This document shows positions 1 to 8,835 of a stretch of DNA of 16,518 bases, one piece after another; position 1 is the first letter of the stretch; each line of letters starts with the position of its first letter. Location: NCBI GenBank assembly GCA_038323575.1, contig JBBQHB010000105.1, positions 1-16,518 of the forward strand. Reading direction: 5' to 3'. The notes under the pieces were generated by a model. That model saw nothing but the letters and a program-made list of their open reading frames with translations. It did not search any database and was not told the origin of the DNA. The translations under genes were made by a program, and so were the position numbers. The DNA is from CAINVV01 sp038323575 (GTDB lineage Bacteria > Bacteroidota > Bacteroidia > Bacteroidales > Prolixibacteraceae).

Positions 1-123
1 TTCAAGGGGGCTGAAATATATGCCAGAGTTGAAGGCTTTATTTCAACGGCGAGAAAGAATAAACGGTGCATACTGACAGAATTATGCAATACCTTTGAGG
101 GGCACAATTTCATTACCGATTAA
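1..123 (+). CDS. C-terminal end of a transposase (probably IS66-type), 5' end outside window
   Basis: The plus strand is open from the first base and stops with TAA at 121-123, giving a 40-residue tail. It contains the segment ARVEGFISTARKNKR, which resembles the C-terminal helix found at the end of many IS66-type transposases (aromatic-R-V-x-x-I-S-T-x-R-K). The stretch is too short to show any catalytic residue, so the family is an inference from the pattern. It marks the edge of an insertion sequence that abuts the truncated distal end of the polysaccharide utilization locus. A 10-bp perfect palindrome (caagcgcttg, 158-167) lies just downstream and could belong to the element end. Confidence 0.5.
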   Translation, partial: FKGAEIYARVEGFISTARKNKRCILTELCNTFEGHNFITD

Positions 124-374
124 AACCAGGTAAACAATTACTATTTTTTTTAATAAGCAAGCGCTTGTTTTCTGAAGTCTTGAAATCTACAATCTGTGAT
201 TAAAGAATGAGGCCGTCTCAAAACAAAATTGGGAAGGTCTTTCTTTTTGTCAACTTTTTTGTTTTTTGATCAGCAAAACTTAGATCGTTCAGGTGAGTTG
301 GTATTGACGAATCGAGGATATGAGATTCTCTGGCGTCTATTGTCATTTATTGAACAAAAAACAGTGTTTCCTCG
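124..374. other. Mobile-element debris between transposase tail and truncated glycosidase
   Basis: No convincing gene is seen here. The stretch holds the 3' flank of the plus-strand transposase, a palindrome at 158-167, and at about 207-222 the sequence gaggccgtctcaaaac, which looks like the terminal repeat found at the ends of some Bacteroidota insertion sequences. A 9-bp inverted repeat (aatcgagga at 310-318, tcctcgatt at 369-377) sits at the point where similarity to the glycosidase ends. A 42-codon minus-strand ORF exists inside but has no recognisable content. I read the stretch as overlapping remnants of at least one, probably two, insertion sequences. No target-site duplication could be identified. 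Confidence 0.4.
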
Positions 375-599
375 ATTTTTAGGCCCTGATTTTGGATAGA
401 TTGTGTGCGAGAGTGTCAGCCCGTCACGTTGTGGTTCAAGCATCTTCTGTAACATGCCCTTGGGCTTAATTGCTCCTAACGGCAAAGCGGTATAAGGCTG
501 GGCAATTAAGGGAGCCTGGTTGGTATGTAATAGGAGTTGCGGTTTTCTTTCGCATTTAAACAAATCGAGTAGAAAAACAGAAAAGTAATAAATAATCAT
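375..599 (-). pseudogene. N-terminal fragment of a GH127/DUF1680-type (beta-L-arabinofuranosidase-like) glycosidase
   Basis: The minus-strand frame starting with ATG at 597-599 has a hydrophobic start (signal-peptide-like) and then APLIAQPYTALPLGAIKPKG and EPQRDGLT. This LPLGAIKPKGxL...QRDGLTG pattern opens GH127/DUF1680 proteins, which are several hundred residues long. Similarity fades after IYPKSGPKN (residue about 75, near 375); the frame then runs through unrelated sequence to a stop at 270. The gene is therefore only a 5' stub, cut by mobile DNA. It begins 20 bp after the upstream sulfatase stop, so it was the next gene of the utilization operon. A better signal peptide start (ATG at 608-610) is separated from this frame by one base in a run of nine A's (minus-strand reading, 599-607), which may be a real or a sequencing indel. 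The family assignment rests on motif recall. Confidence 0.62.
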
Positions 600-619
600 T
601 TTTTTTTCATGGGTTTAAG

Positions 620-2230
620 TTACTGATTTATCAATAGTTGTATTTCTCGCTGAATTTTTTGCTGTTGTTCCAAAATACTTTTGTTTATGTTTGTGAATGG
701 AGCAGCATCAAAAATGCAGTTATCGTTATCGACACGAGGGTCTTTGGTTGCGTTCATTATTGAATCCATCATTCCGGAAAGATTTTCCCTGACCGGGGCG
801 TATTTCTGCAATTTTGCAAGGTTATTCATTTCGTACGGATCCTTACTTAAATCGTACAGTTCCTCGTAAGGGCGCAATCCGAAAGCAAGTTCCCATTCAT
901 TTTTATATTGCGGTTTTTCGCGGTTTAAAATAAACCAGTTTTTTGTTGGACCTTCATCAATATCGCGAAGACCCATTTCCACGGTGCCAATAGGTTGCCG
1001 GTCGGGCTTAAAATTACGGATGTAGAGGAAATTTTTGTTTTTGATGGCCCGTTGCGGATAGGGTAGGTTCCCTTCACGAGCGGTACCTACATGCCTCTCT
1101 CTTCCGACAAAAACATACGGATTTTGTTCCCCGGTCCAACCACTTTTTCCTGATTTGAGCACCGGGACTAAACTTTTGCCGTCCATTGTTTGTGGAACAG
1201 CAACTCCGGCCGCTTCGAGAAATGTGGGTGCCAAGTCCATCAGATTGACAAAATCTTCAATCACCCTTCCTCCCTTAAATTTATCAGGATAGGAAATGAT
1301 TAATGCCACATGGGTCCCTAGGTCATATAAATTGGTTTTTGCCCGCGGAAATCCGGGAATGCCGTGGTCGCCACTGATAACAATCAAGGTATTTTCCAGT
1401 TCACCCGTTTCCTCTAATGCCTGATAAATAGCGCCAACTCCGGCATCCCAGGCCAGCACTTCTCCAAGGTAATCGTTAAAATCTTCGCGTATTTCAGGAA
1501 CATCGGGCAGAAAGTCGGGCATTCTTCCTTTTAATTTATCAGGATTTAAGCCCCATAATTCTTTGCCGGAACCTTTAACCCATGCACGGTGGGTATTCGT
1601 AGGGCCAAACCAGTAGCAAAAAGGTTGCCCATCCTTTTTGTCCTTTAAAAAGGCGAGAAAATTTTGTCTTGCTTCATCGAGCAATTCTGCTTTTGCTTTT
1701 TCTTTATCTTCCTGTTTGCTCACGTATTGCGAGAACTGATTGAATTGATTTCCAGCGGGTTCATACCGGTATTTTTCGCCTCCGTATGGGGCATTTACCG
1801 GATTCCCCGGACTCCACACTTTAAAAGCGTAGCCAATATGGTAGCCGTTCTCTTTCAGAATCAGGGGGTATGAGGGAATTTTTTCATCCCATATGGCACC
1901 ATGTAAAATAGCTCCCATTCCGGTTTTGTAGAAATATTGCCCGGAAAGGATTGAACTCCGGCAAGGAGTACACGATGGAGCAGGTGCATGGGCATTCGTG
2001 AACAAAATTCCCTGTTTGGCAATCATATCGATATGCGGGGTAGTGATGATTGCATTAATCGAATTTTCGCCATCAATGCTTTTATAACAACTGGCATATT
2101 TACCCCAATCATCAGCAAAGAGAAAAAGAATATTGGGTTTTTCCTCCGCTTTTCCGTAGAGCGATGAAAGCAGCGGAAATGTAAAAACAAATAAGTAAGC
2201 AATACTGGTTGGAGTAACTGATCTGACCAT
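620..2230 (-). CDS. Secreted S1-family sulfatase (heparan-N-sulfatase-like subgroup)
   Basis: This 536-residue protein is a formylglycine-dependent sulfatase that hydrolyses sulfate esters (or sulfamates) from a glycan. A Sec signal peptide covers about residues 1-28 with no lipobox. The metal-binding pair is D40-D41 (LFADDWG). The active-site signature is SCTPCRSSILSG, with C87 as the residue to be converted to formylglycine and R91 stabilising it. SGDHG near 287-290 supplies the second metal-ligand pair, and K298 follows it. The FADDWGKYASCY...TPHIDMIAKQG layout resembles proteins often annotated as N-sulfoglucosamine sulfohydrolases, but the substrate cannot be read from sequence. Cys-type sulfatases need a maturase (anSME) that is not encoded in the window. 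It lies 21 bp after the preceding sulfatase gene and is part of the susCD operon. Confidence 0.9.
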   Translation of the reverse strand: MVRSVTPTSIAYLFVFTFPLLSSLYGKAEEKPNILFLFADDWGKYASCYKSIDGENSINAIITTPHIDMIAKQGILFTNAHAPAPSCTPCRSSILSGQYFYKTGMGAILHGAIWDEKIPSYPLILKENGYHIGYAFKVWSPGNPVNAPYGGEKYRYEPAGNQFNQFSQYVSKQEDKEKAKAELLDEARQNFLAFLKDKKDGQPFCYWFGPTNTHRAWVKGSGKELWGLNPDKLKGRMPDFLPDVPEIREDFNDYLGEVLAWDAGVGAIYQALEETGELENTLIVISGDHGIPGFPRAKTNLYDLGTHVALIISYPDKFKGGRVIEDFVNLMDLAPTFLEAAGVAVPQTMDGKSLVPVLKSGKSGWTGEQNPYVFVGRERHVGTAREGNLPYPQRAIKNKNFLYIRNFKPDRQPIGTVEMGLRDIDEGPTKNWFILNREKPQYKNEWELAFGLRPYEELYDLSKDPYEMNNLAKLQKYAPVRENLSGMMDSIMNATKDPRVDNDNCIFDAAPFTNINKSILEQQQKIQREIQLLINQ

Positions 2231-2251
2231 GATTATTTTTGTAATAAAAGT

Positions 2252-3895
2252 TTATTTATCAATAGAAATCCGTTGGACATTTTTGCTGTCAGGCCAAGGA
2301 AGGGCTTTTGTTTCATATGCCATTTCAGTCCATTTTTCGATCATTTCTTTACACATTTCAGGATAAGTTGTTGATAAATCATTCGTTTCCGTCCGGTCGT
2401 TTTCCATGTCGTACAATTCCCATTCTCCTTCTTCCCGAGGATCAACAGAAACCAGTTTCCATTTGCCCATTCGCAAAGCACCGTGCCCTTCGTGCTCCCA
2501 AAATATGGTTTCGTGTTCCGGACTTTTCTCTCCTTTTAAATTCTTCACAAGGCTAATCCCACGGTATTTTCTTACCGGAACATTATTCCGTTTTACAGGA
2601 TATTCTGCTCCCGAAAGTTCAATACAGGTTGCCATTATGTCGACAATATGACCGGTCTTATTATCAATTGATCCCGGGGTTTTTATTCCTTCGGGCCAGT
2701 GAACGATTAGAGGTGTTGATATTCCGCCTTCATGGGTAAATTTCTTATACCATTTATAGGGACTATTACTTGAAACAGCCCAAACCATTCCCTGACTTGC
2801 TCCCTGACGTGCAGAATTTCTTCTCCACTCGCTGTAATTCCATCGGGTGTTTGTTCCCCATTGGTAGCCAAAAATCTGATCTTCAGGTTCGGCCGAACAA
2901 CCATTATCTGACAAAAATATAATAACTGTGTTATCCAGAATACCTTTCCCTTTTAAGTGTTCTACCAAACGGCCGATGTTTTTATCCATAATTTCGACCT
3001 GTGCAGCATAAATTGCCCTCCGGAATTCAGTATCAAGTTTTGTTGAATCACTCAGTGAATCCCAGTCGGGCATTGTGCGTTCAGGTAATTTCCAGTCTTT
3101 TGACACAAGTCCCATTTGCTGCATCCGTTCATATTTTTGTTTACGCAATGATTCGTAGCCTGCTTTGTAGCTTTCAAGATATTTATCGATTACATCATCA
3201 TGCGCTTCGAGAGGCCAGTGTGGTGAATTGAAGGCCAGGTACTGGAAAAAAGGCTTTCCTTCGGTAACTGCCCGGTCGATCGATTCCATTGCTTTGTTGG
3301 TAAAAACATCAGTAGTGTACCATTCATTATCAGCAGAGGCACCTAAAGTGGGATAAGTATTTTCATTGATTACAATTTTCCCGTTCTCAAATACCTCGCA
3401 GTCATTTAATACCTTGAAATAACTATCGATATAATTGTGGATTCCCCAGAAATACTGGAATCCCCTGTTTTCCGGCCAGCTGTTTCTGACATTTCCGGCA
3501 TGCCATTTCCCAACCATGCCGGTATAATATCCCGCGTTACCAAGAACTTCAGCAATGGTAACACAAGAATCGTTTAGGTGGCCTAAATAGCCGGGGCCCA
3601 TGCTAGCTCCAGTCATGTGTCCTACGCCTGCTTCGTGAGGATATAAACCGGTCATAAGGCTGGCCCTGGTTGGGCAGCATCTGGCAGCATTATAGAACTG
3701 GGTAAAACGAATACCTTCTGCCGCAAGCTGATCAAGATTAGGGGTGTTAATTTCTCCGCCGTAACAGGCTAAATCAGAATAGCCCATATCGTCGGCCAGA
3801 ATCAGCAAAATGTTGGGTTTATTCTTGTCCGTTTTATTCACGCAGGACGACAAAGAGAGCAAACCAAAGAAAGGTATTATTAGAGATTTATTCAT
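2252..3895 (-). CDS. Lipoprotein S1-family sulfatase (arylsulfatase type)
   Basis: This 547-residue arylsulfatase-type protein probably acts in the periplasm or on the outer membrane. The N-terminus has a lipoprotein signal with lipobox LSSC (C18). Next come the metal-binding D35-D36 (LILADDMGYSD), the active-site signature CCPTRASLMTG (C73 is the formylglycine position, R77 its partner), GKWH around 129-132, and a later SDNG motif for the second metal-ligand pair. YPHEAGVGHMTG following the signature is typical of bacterial S1 arylsulfatases. I chose ATG at 3893-3895; a TTG two codons upstream (3899-3901) is in frame but less likely. It shares only general fold features with the second sulfatase downstream, so the two probably attack different positions of one sulfated glycan. 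It is separated from susD by 67 bp holding a perfect hairpin. Confidence 0.92.
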   Translation of the reverse strand: MNKSLIIPFFGLLSLSSCVNKTDKNKPNILLILADDMGYSDLACYGGEINTPNLDQLAAEGIRFTQFYNAARCCPTRASLMTGLYPHEAGVGHMTGASMGPGYLGHLNDSCVTIAEVLGNAGYYTGMVGKWHAGNVRNSWPENRGFQYFWGIHNYIDSYFKVLNDCEVFENGKIVINENTYPTLGASADNEWYTTDVFTNKAMESIDRAVTEGKPFFQYLAFNSPHWPLEAHDDVIDKYLESYKAGYESLRKQKYERMQQMGLVSKDWKLPERTMPDWDSLSDSTKLDTEFRRAIYAAQVEIMDKNIGRLVEHLKGKGILDNTVIIFLSDNGCSAEPEDQIFGYQWGTNTRWNYSEWRRNSARQGASQGMVWAVSSNSPYKWYKKFTHEGGISTPLIVHWPEGIKTPGSIDNKTGHIVDIMATCIELSGAEYPVKRNNVPVRKYRGISLVKNLKGEKSPEHETIFWEHEGHGALRMGKWKLVSVDPREEGEWELYDMENDRTETNDLSTTYPEMCKEMIEKWTEMAYETKALPWPDSKNVQRISIDK

Positions 3896-3925
3896 CGTCA
3901 AAAATATTATGATTTAAAAATTGAT

Positions 3926-3948
3926 GGCGACAGGAAATACCTGTCGCC
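3926..3948 (-). promoter_or_regulatory. Perfect 9-bp intercistronic hairpin between susD and the sulfatases
   Basis: GGCGACAGG (3926-3934) and CCTGTCGCC (3940-3948) pair perfectly around a 5-base loop. In the direction of the operon it lies 14 bases after the susD stop and is followed by atcaattttt, a poor U-tract. It therefore looks more like an mRNA-stabilising or partial-attenuation structure that makes susC/susD transcripts more abundant than sulfatase transcripts. On the plus strand it is followed by tttaaaagtttttt, so termination of an antisense transcript is also possible. Confidence 0.6.
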
Positions 3949-3962
3949 TTTAAAAGTTTTTT

Positions 3963-5432
3963 CTAGTAGCCCTCGTTTTGTATTAAGAGAGGGTTCGAGT
4001 CCATGACAAACTGAGGGATGGGGTATAGCTGTCGATAGGCCTGTACATTGGTATAGCCCCGTTGCTGGGCAAATTCAACAAATTTTCCGTGCCTGATCAA
4101 ATCTCTGCGTCGTTGTTCCTCAGAATAAAATTCCCATCCTCTTTCTTTTAAGATGTGGTCTTTTAGAGATTGTTTTGAAGCAAAGCCCGATAAAGAAAGA
4201 TTTGCCAGTCCAGCTCTGTTTCGAACTAAATTGATTAAATCAATCGACTCCTTTGAGGGACCGTTTAGTTCATTTAATGCTTCTGCTTTTGAAAGTAAAA
4301 TATCGGCATAGCGGATTACCACGCGGTCGTTGCCGTGATCGCTTCCGTTGGCATTCGGGTCTGGCCAGTATTTCCACGACATGGAATAATTGTTTCCAAG
4401 CATTTGAATTGTTTTGCCTGCAGTATTTATGTAGCTTGTTAAAATAAGTGACCTGCGGGCATCCCCAGCCTCGAAGGAATTTACAAAACTGTCGTAAAGG
4501 CGGTAGTCGGAGGCAAAATTCTGCCAGTTGGATTGCCATTCAATTCCTGACACTGGGTCTTTCTTAAAATTGGGCGGTGTTGAAACGGCTATAAACCGGT
4601 TTCCTGTGTCTGTACTTTGAGAACTGGCCGGACGAACCCATATCATTTCTTTGTTTCCCTCACTCTCTACTTTAAACATGTCTTTATAGGAAGGGAACAA
4701 TTGGTAGTAATTTAATGCAATAACATCATTTGCGGCATTTACACATTTTTGCCATTGTTTGGTGTTTAAATAATATTTACATAAAAATGCGAGTGCTGCT
4801 CCTTTGGTTGCCCTTCCGTAAGCCGATTCGCTTCCCCGAGGTGGCAAGGTTTTAGCAACATCAGTTAATTCACTTTCAATAAAACTGAGGAGTTCATTCT
4901 CTGATGCACGAGGCAATTTGACCGGGTCAAGTGTATTTTTTCTCAAAGGAACGGGTCCGAAAAAATCCCACAAATAGTAGTAATTAATTGCTCTCAGGAA
5001 CCTTGCTTCTGCACTGATTTCTGCTTTATAGGTATCGTCTGCATCAACATTCTCAATGTTCTCGATCACAATATTAGCGTGGTTAATTGCTTTATACGGG
5101 ATGTCGTAAAAACGGGGTAAATAACCATGACTTGCATCCCAGGTAAATTGAATGATTTGGATAGCTCGTCCGTTTTCTCCGCCTCCCGATTGCCACAATA
5201 TGTCTGTGCACATTTCCTGAATGGCATAACGGTTGTTATCGTCGTAATCAAACAGGTTTGCCGACTGGGCATACGATGCAAACAGCACACTTTCAATTCC
5301 TTCTTTATAAGGCAAAAATGTGTTGGTTGCTAATTCAGATTCGGGCTTTTCAATCAGATTGCTTTCACAGCCTATTATGGTAAAAAGTGAAAGGATTGTC
5401 AAAAAAATTGATATGAGTTGTATTTTTTTCAT
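3963..5432 (-). CDS. susD-like: SusD/RagB-like outer-membrane glycan-binding lipoprotein
   Basis: This 489-residue protein is a SusD homologue, the surface lipoprotein that captures glycan and caps the SusC channel. The signal peptide ends in IIGC with the lipidated cysteine at C22. Helical TPR-like segments follow, with the family-typical AEARFLRAINYYYLWDFFGP near residues 140-160 and ALAFLCKYYL near 212. The C-terminal RagB/SusD part includes RYADILLSKAEALNEL, LINLVRNRAGL and KERGWEFYSEEQRRRDLIRHGKF. The last residues, IPQFVMDSNPLLIQNEGY, are the usual ending (short of any truncation). It starts 12 bp after the susC stop, the standard tandem arrangement. Ligand specificity cannot be predicted. 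Confidence 0.96.
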   Translation of the reverse strand: MKKIQLISIFLTILSLFTIIGCESNLIEKPESELATNTFLPYKEGIESVLFASYAQSANLFDYDDNNRYAIQEMCTDILWQSGGGENGRAIQIIQFTWDASHGYLPRFYDIPYKAINHANIVIENIENVDADDTYKAEISAEARFLRAINYYYLWDFFGPVPLRKNTLDPVKLPRASENELLSFIESELTDVAKTLPPRGSESAYGRATKGAALAFLCKYYLNTKQWQKCVNAANDVIALNYYQLFPSYKDMFKVESEGNKEMIWVRPASSQSTDTGNRFIAVSTPPNFKKDPVSGIEWQSNWQNFASDYRLYDSFVNSFEAGDARRSLILTSYINTAGKTIQMLGNNYSMSWKYWPDPNANGSDHGNDRVVIRYADILLSKAEALNELNGPSKESIDLINLVRNRAGLANLSLSGFASKQSLKDHILKERGWEFYSEEQRRRDLIRHGKFVEFAQQRGYTNVQAYRQLYPIPQFVMDSNPLLIQNEGY

Positions 5433-5444
5433 AACGCTGGATTT

Positions 5445-8400
5445 TTACATATTTAACTTGATGCCTACCATGAACAACTGGGGGAGAGGATAAGCATTAT
5501 TACTCACTGCAACACTATTATCTGAACTGGTATCGATTGAAGGATCTCCGATAAATTTGGAGATAAGAAAAATGTTTTGTCCTGTCAGGTAAATTGTTGC
5601 AGTATTAATTATTCGTCCTCTTTTCATGATATCATAAGCAATTTGAAAACTCGACATTTTGATGTAGGAAGCATCCATAATAGTATATGAACTTGCTCCT
5701 GCTTTATCTCCTAAAACTTTTGGCCTAACAAACGATGGATATTTATTTGTAGGATTGTCGGGAGTCCAACGGTTTAGAAATGGTTCTGCAATTTTATTCC
5801 TCCTGAAATTCGTAGGATTAAATGTCTCTGCAACGTTTGCGTTGTATTTCTTCACTCCTGCAATTCCTTCAAATAGAAAATTCAGGTGGAAGTTTTTATA
5901 ACTGAATGTATTCGTAATTCCAACGGTGAATTTTGGGAACGAGTTGCCGAGAATTACGCGATCGTCAGCAGTAATAATTTTGTCTCCGTTAACATCTCTG
6001 AATTTATAATCTCCGGGGGCCATATTATCGAGAGTGGTCGAGAAATCATCGTCCGTTTGCCAGGTGCCGATTACTTCGTATCCGTAAAATGATCGTAATG
6101 TTTCTCCTTCGCGGATAATGTTGTTGCCGGAAATAATATTTTTAATGTTTCCAATGTCAAGAACCTCGTTTTTGAGTGTTGTCAAATTAAAATCAGTATC
6201 CCATTGGAATGCTGAACCTGTAATGTTACGCGATGTAATGCTGAATTCCCATCCTGTATTTCGCATGCTGCCGACATTTTGCAAAATATTTGCATATCCG
6301 GTCTCTTTTGGGACTGGCAAATTTATAAGCATATCAGATGTTTTTTGGTCGAAATAGTCAATAGTTCCATTTATCCTGTTCCCAAACAACGAAAAGTCAA
6401 TCCCGATATCAGTTTTTGCAGTCTTTTCCCATTTTAGATCCGGATTCGGTATTCTTGAAGAAGCTGTTGTCGATGTAAGATTTCCATCAAAAACCACCTT
6501 AGGTCCTTCTTGAAAGGTGCTCAGCGACTGGTAATTACCAATGTTTTGATTCCCGGTCTGCCCCCAACTGGTTCTTAATTTCAATGAATTCAAAAAATCA
6601 ATATTTTTCATAAAATTTTCATTGCTGATTTTCCAAGCAAAAGCAACCGAAGGGAATACTCCGAACTTATTGTTTTCACCAAACCTTGATGAACCATCCA
6701 TTCGCACGGTTCCGGTAAGCAGATACCGATCGTTCAACGAGTAATTGACTCGGCTAAAATATGAATTAAGGGCATACCCTGATTTGTTGCTGTTTACGAT
6801 TGCAAAAAGAGGATCTCCAAGTCCGAGGTTGTTAGCTCCGGTCGCATCTGACGGGAAATTGGCAATTGAACCGAAAGAATTTAAAGCAGTAAATTTCTGA
6901 GTTGTTGATCCCAGTAATGCAGATATTGAATTATTTTTAAAATCCTTTTTATAATTCAAATACCCTTCGAGCAGGTAGCTTGAACGATTTCCGGTTAATA
7001 AACTAGCTGTTCCTCCTGTCCCTGCGCCAAGTAGTGACAAACGACTTAAATAGGTGTTTCTAAACTCTGAGGTATTTTCAACACCGGCGTTGATTTTCAA
7101 TGACAAAGAAGGAATAATAAAATACTCAGCAAAGAAATTGGCAACAGTGTTATACCTGTTCGATTTTGAATGAATTCCGTTGGCTATGGCAAGAGGGTTG
7201 TCAATAGCAATCCAGTTGGATAATGAATACTTACCATTTTCATCTTTCAAAGGCAAAGTAGGGTCGTAATTCAACGCAGAGTTTATTACCCCGGCCCATT
7301 CATTATAACCTGTTCCGTACGGAATAAATTTTTCGTCAGTATAGGCGTTGCTAAGCCGAATCCCTAATTTCAAAATGTCTTTGATATTGTGGTCGATGTT
7401 TACCCTAGCAGTATAACGTTTAAAGTCATTGTTAATAATAACACCGGGTTGCGATAAAAAAGAAAGTGAAGTTAGGTACCTGGTATTTTCGTTCCCTCCG
7501 GAAATAGATAAATTGTGATTGGTAACCACTGAATTCCGGTTGAATATTTCTTCCTGCCAATCAGTTCCTTTGCCGCTAATTGATGCCACTCTTTCTGCTT
7601 CAGAAGCTCCACCTGCATCAATAATCTCATTTACCGTCATCATATATTCCTCAGGACTGAGCAAATCGTATTTGTACGAAGGATTTTGAATTCCCAGATA
7701 TGCATCGTAATCAATTGAAAGTTTGCCTTTTTTTCCTGTTTTGGTTGTAATAAGCACAACCCCGTTTGCTGCTCTTGCCCCATAAATTGCTGAAGCCGAT
7801 GCATCTTTCAATATTTCAATTGATTCAATGTCGTTTGGGTTCAAGGTGCCCAGGGGCGAACGCGGTGTGAAACTGCCCGAGAACAGGGTTCCTCCTCCCG
7901 ACACAACCGCTGAATTGTCCATAGGGATTCCGTCAATTACATAGAGCGGATTTGTTCCTGCATTAATTGAACTTGCTCCGCGAATAGTCATTGATATACC
8001 ACCGCCGGGCTCTCCGCTGTTCTGTGTTACTCTGGTTCCTGCTATTTTCCCTTGAAAAAGTTGTTGTATGTTCGTATTTGCACCGGGATTGAAATCGTCG
8101 CTTTTTATTGCGCCGACGGCCCCTGTTAAGTCGCTTTTCTTTACAGAACCATAGCCAATTGCCACAACTTCTTCAATCCCAACTGTTTCTTCAACCATTG
8201 TAACATTAATGGTAGATTTGCTGCCCACTGCAACTTCCTGAGTTTTCATTCCCACAAACGAAAATTGCAGGGTTGCATTTTCAGGAATATTGGATAAAGA
8301 ATATTTTCCTTCATTATCGGTAATATTTCCATTGGTTGTGCCTTTAATTATTACTGATACGCCAGGCAAGGGCATACCAGAAGAGTCGGTAATTTTGCCA

Positions 8401-8795
8401 ACTATCGTTTTTTGCTGCTGTGGTGGCATTTCATCACCCTTTTTCATCAGCATGATGTTACTGCCTTCCACCGCATAAATTACATTGGTATTGCTGAGTA
8501 TTCCAGAAAGCACATCTGCAACAGACTTGTTAAGAGCAGAAATATCTACCTGTCTGGTAAGGTCAATCTCATTTTTATCATATACAAACAAATAATCGGT
8601 TTGATCTTCGATTGCCCTTATTACCTGTATAATGGGGGCATTCTTAATAGTCAGACTCACTTTAGCAACCTGAGAGTTAACATCGGTTGCAAACAGTGAT
8701 GATGCAAACACAATGAACATTAAAAAAGTTGTTCTCATTTTTCTGATAAGTTGATTAGTTGAGTCAAAGAAATCCTCTGACAAATAATTTTTCAT
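5445..8795 (-). CDS. susC-like: SusC/RagA-family TonB-dependent receptor with N-terminal STN domain
   Basis: This 1116-residue outer-membrane transporter imports oligosaccharides using TonB energy. The order of parts is a short 19-residue N-terminal extension, a Sec signal peptide (about 20-42, MRTTFLMFIVFASSLFA), an STN domain (about 46-100, KNAPIIQVIRAIEDQTDYLF) and a carboxypeptidase-regulatory-like beta domain (about 130-200, VGKITDSSGMPLPGVSVIIK). A TonB plug follows (about 205-355, with IEEVVAIGYG, IRGASSINAG, PLYVIDGIP and ILKDASASAIYGARAANGVV), then the 22-strand barrel ending in PLPQLFMVGIKLNM. The STN domain is what distinguishes transporters that signal to a FecR/ECF sigma pair, and exactly such a pair lies immediately upstream. 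The start at 8795 keeps the extension common in this family; M20 is the alternative. Confidence 0.96.
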   Translation of the reverse strand: MKNYLSEDFFDSTNQLIRKMRTTFLMFIVFASSLFATDVNSQVAKVSLTIKNAPIIQVIRAIEDQTDYLFVYDKNEIDLTRQVDISALNKSVADVLSGILSNTNVIYAVEGSNIMLMKKGDEMPPQQQKTIVGKITDSSGMPLPGVSVIIKGTTNGNITDNEGKYSLSNIPENATLQFSFVGMKTQEVAVGSKSTINVTMVEETVGIEEVVAIGYGSVKKSDLTGAVGAIKSDDFNPGANTNIQQLFQGKIAGTRVTQNSGEPGGGISMTIRGASSINAGTNPLYVIDGIPMDNSAVVSGGGTLFSGSFTPRSPLGTLNPNDIESIEILKDASASAIYGARAANGVVLITTKTGKKGKLSIDYDAYLGIQNPSYKYDLLSPEEYMMTVNEIIDAGGASEAERVASISGKGTDWQEEIFNRNSVVTNHNLSISGGNENTRYLTSLSFLSQPGVIINNDFKRYTARVNIDHNIKDILKLGIRLSNAYTDEKFIPYGTGYNEWAGVINSALNYDPTLPLKDENGKYSLSNWIAIDNPLAIANGIHSKSNRYNTVANFFAEYFIIPSLSLKINAGVENTSEFRNTYLSRLSLLGAGTGGTASLLTGNRSSYLLEGYLNYKKDFKNNSISALLGSTTQKFTALNSFGSIANFPSDATGANNLGLGDPLFAIVNSNKSGYALNSYFSRVNYSLNDRYLLTGTVRMDGSSRFGENNKFGVFPSVAFAWKISNENFMKNIDFLNSLKLRTSWGQTGNQNIGNYQSLSTFQEGPKVVFDGNLTSTTASSRIPNPDLKWEKTAKTDIGIDFSLFGNRINGTIDYFDQKTSDMLINLPVPKETGYANILQNVGSMRNTGWEFSITSRNITGSAFQWDTDFNLTTLKNEVLDIGNIKNIISGNNIIREGETLRSFYGYEVIGTWQTDDDFSTTLDNMAPGDYKFRDVNGDKIITADDRVILGNSFPKFTVGITNTFSYKNFHLNFLFEGIAGVKKYNANVAETFNPTNFRRNKIAEPFLNRWTPDNPTNKYPSFVRPKVLGDKAGASSYTIMDASYIKMSSFQIAYDIMKRGRIINTATIYLTGQNIFLISKFIGDPSIDTSSDNSVAVSNNAYPLPQLFMVGIKLNM

Positions 8796-8798
8796 ACA

Positions 8799-8829
8799 TT
8801 TGTTTTTTGGTTGTTAATACTTGAATTTG
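8799..8829 (+). promoter_or_regulatory. Plus-strand promoter-like element antisense to the susC leader
   Basis: TTTG at 8799-8802 and TGAATTTG at 8822-8829 are exactly 19 bases apart. The Bacteroidota primary sigma consensus is TTTG, about 19 bases, then TAnnTTTG; the downstream box differs at one position. A second perfect TAnnTTTG match (TACATTTG, 8795-8802) overlaps the upstream box. Transcription would start near 8836 and run away from susC on the opposite strand. AT-rich sequence makes chance matches common, so the weight comes from the terminator immediately downstream. Confidence 0.4.
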
Positions 8830-8835
8830 TTTTCG

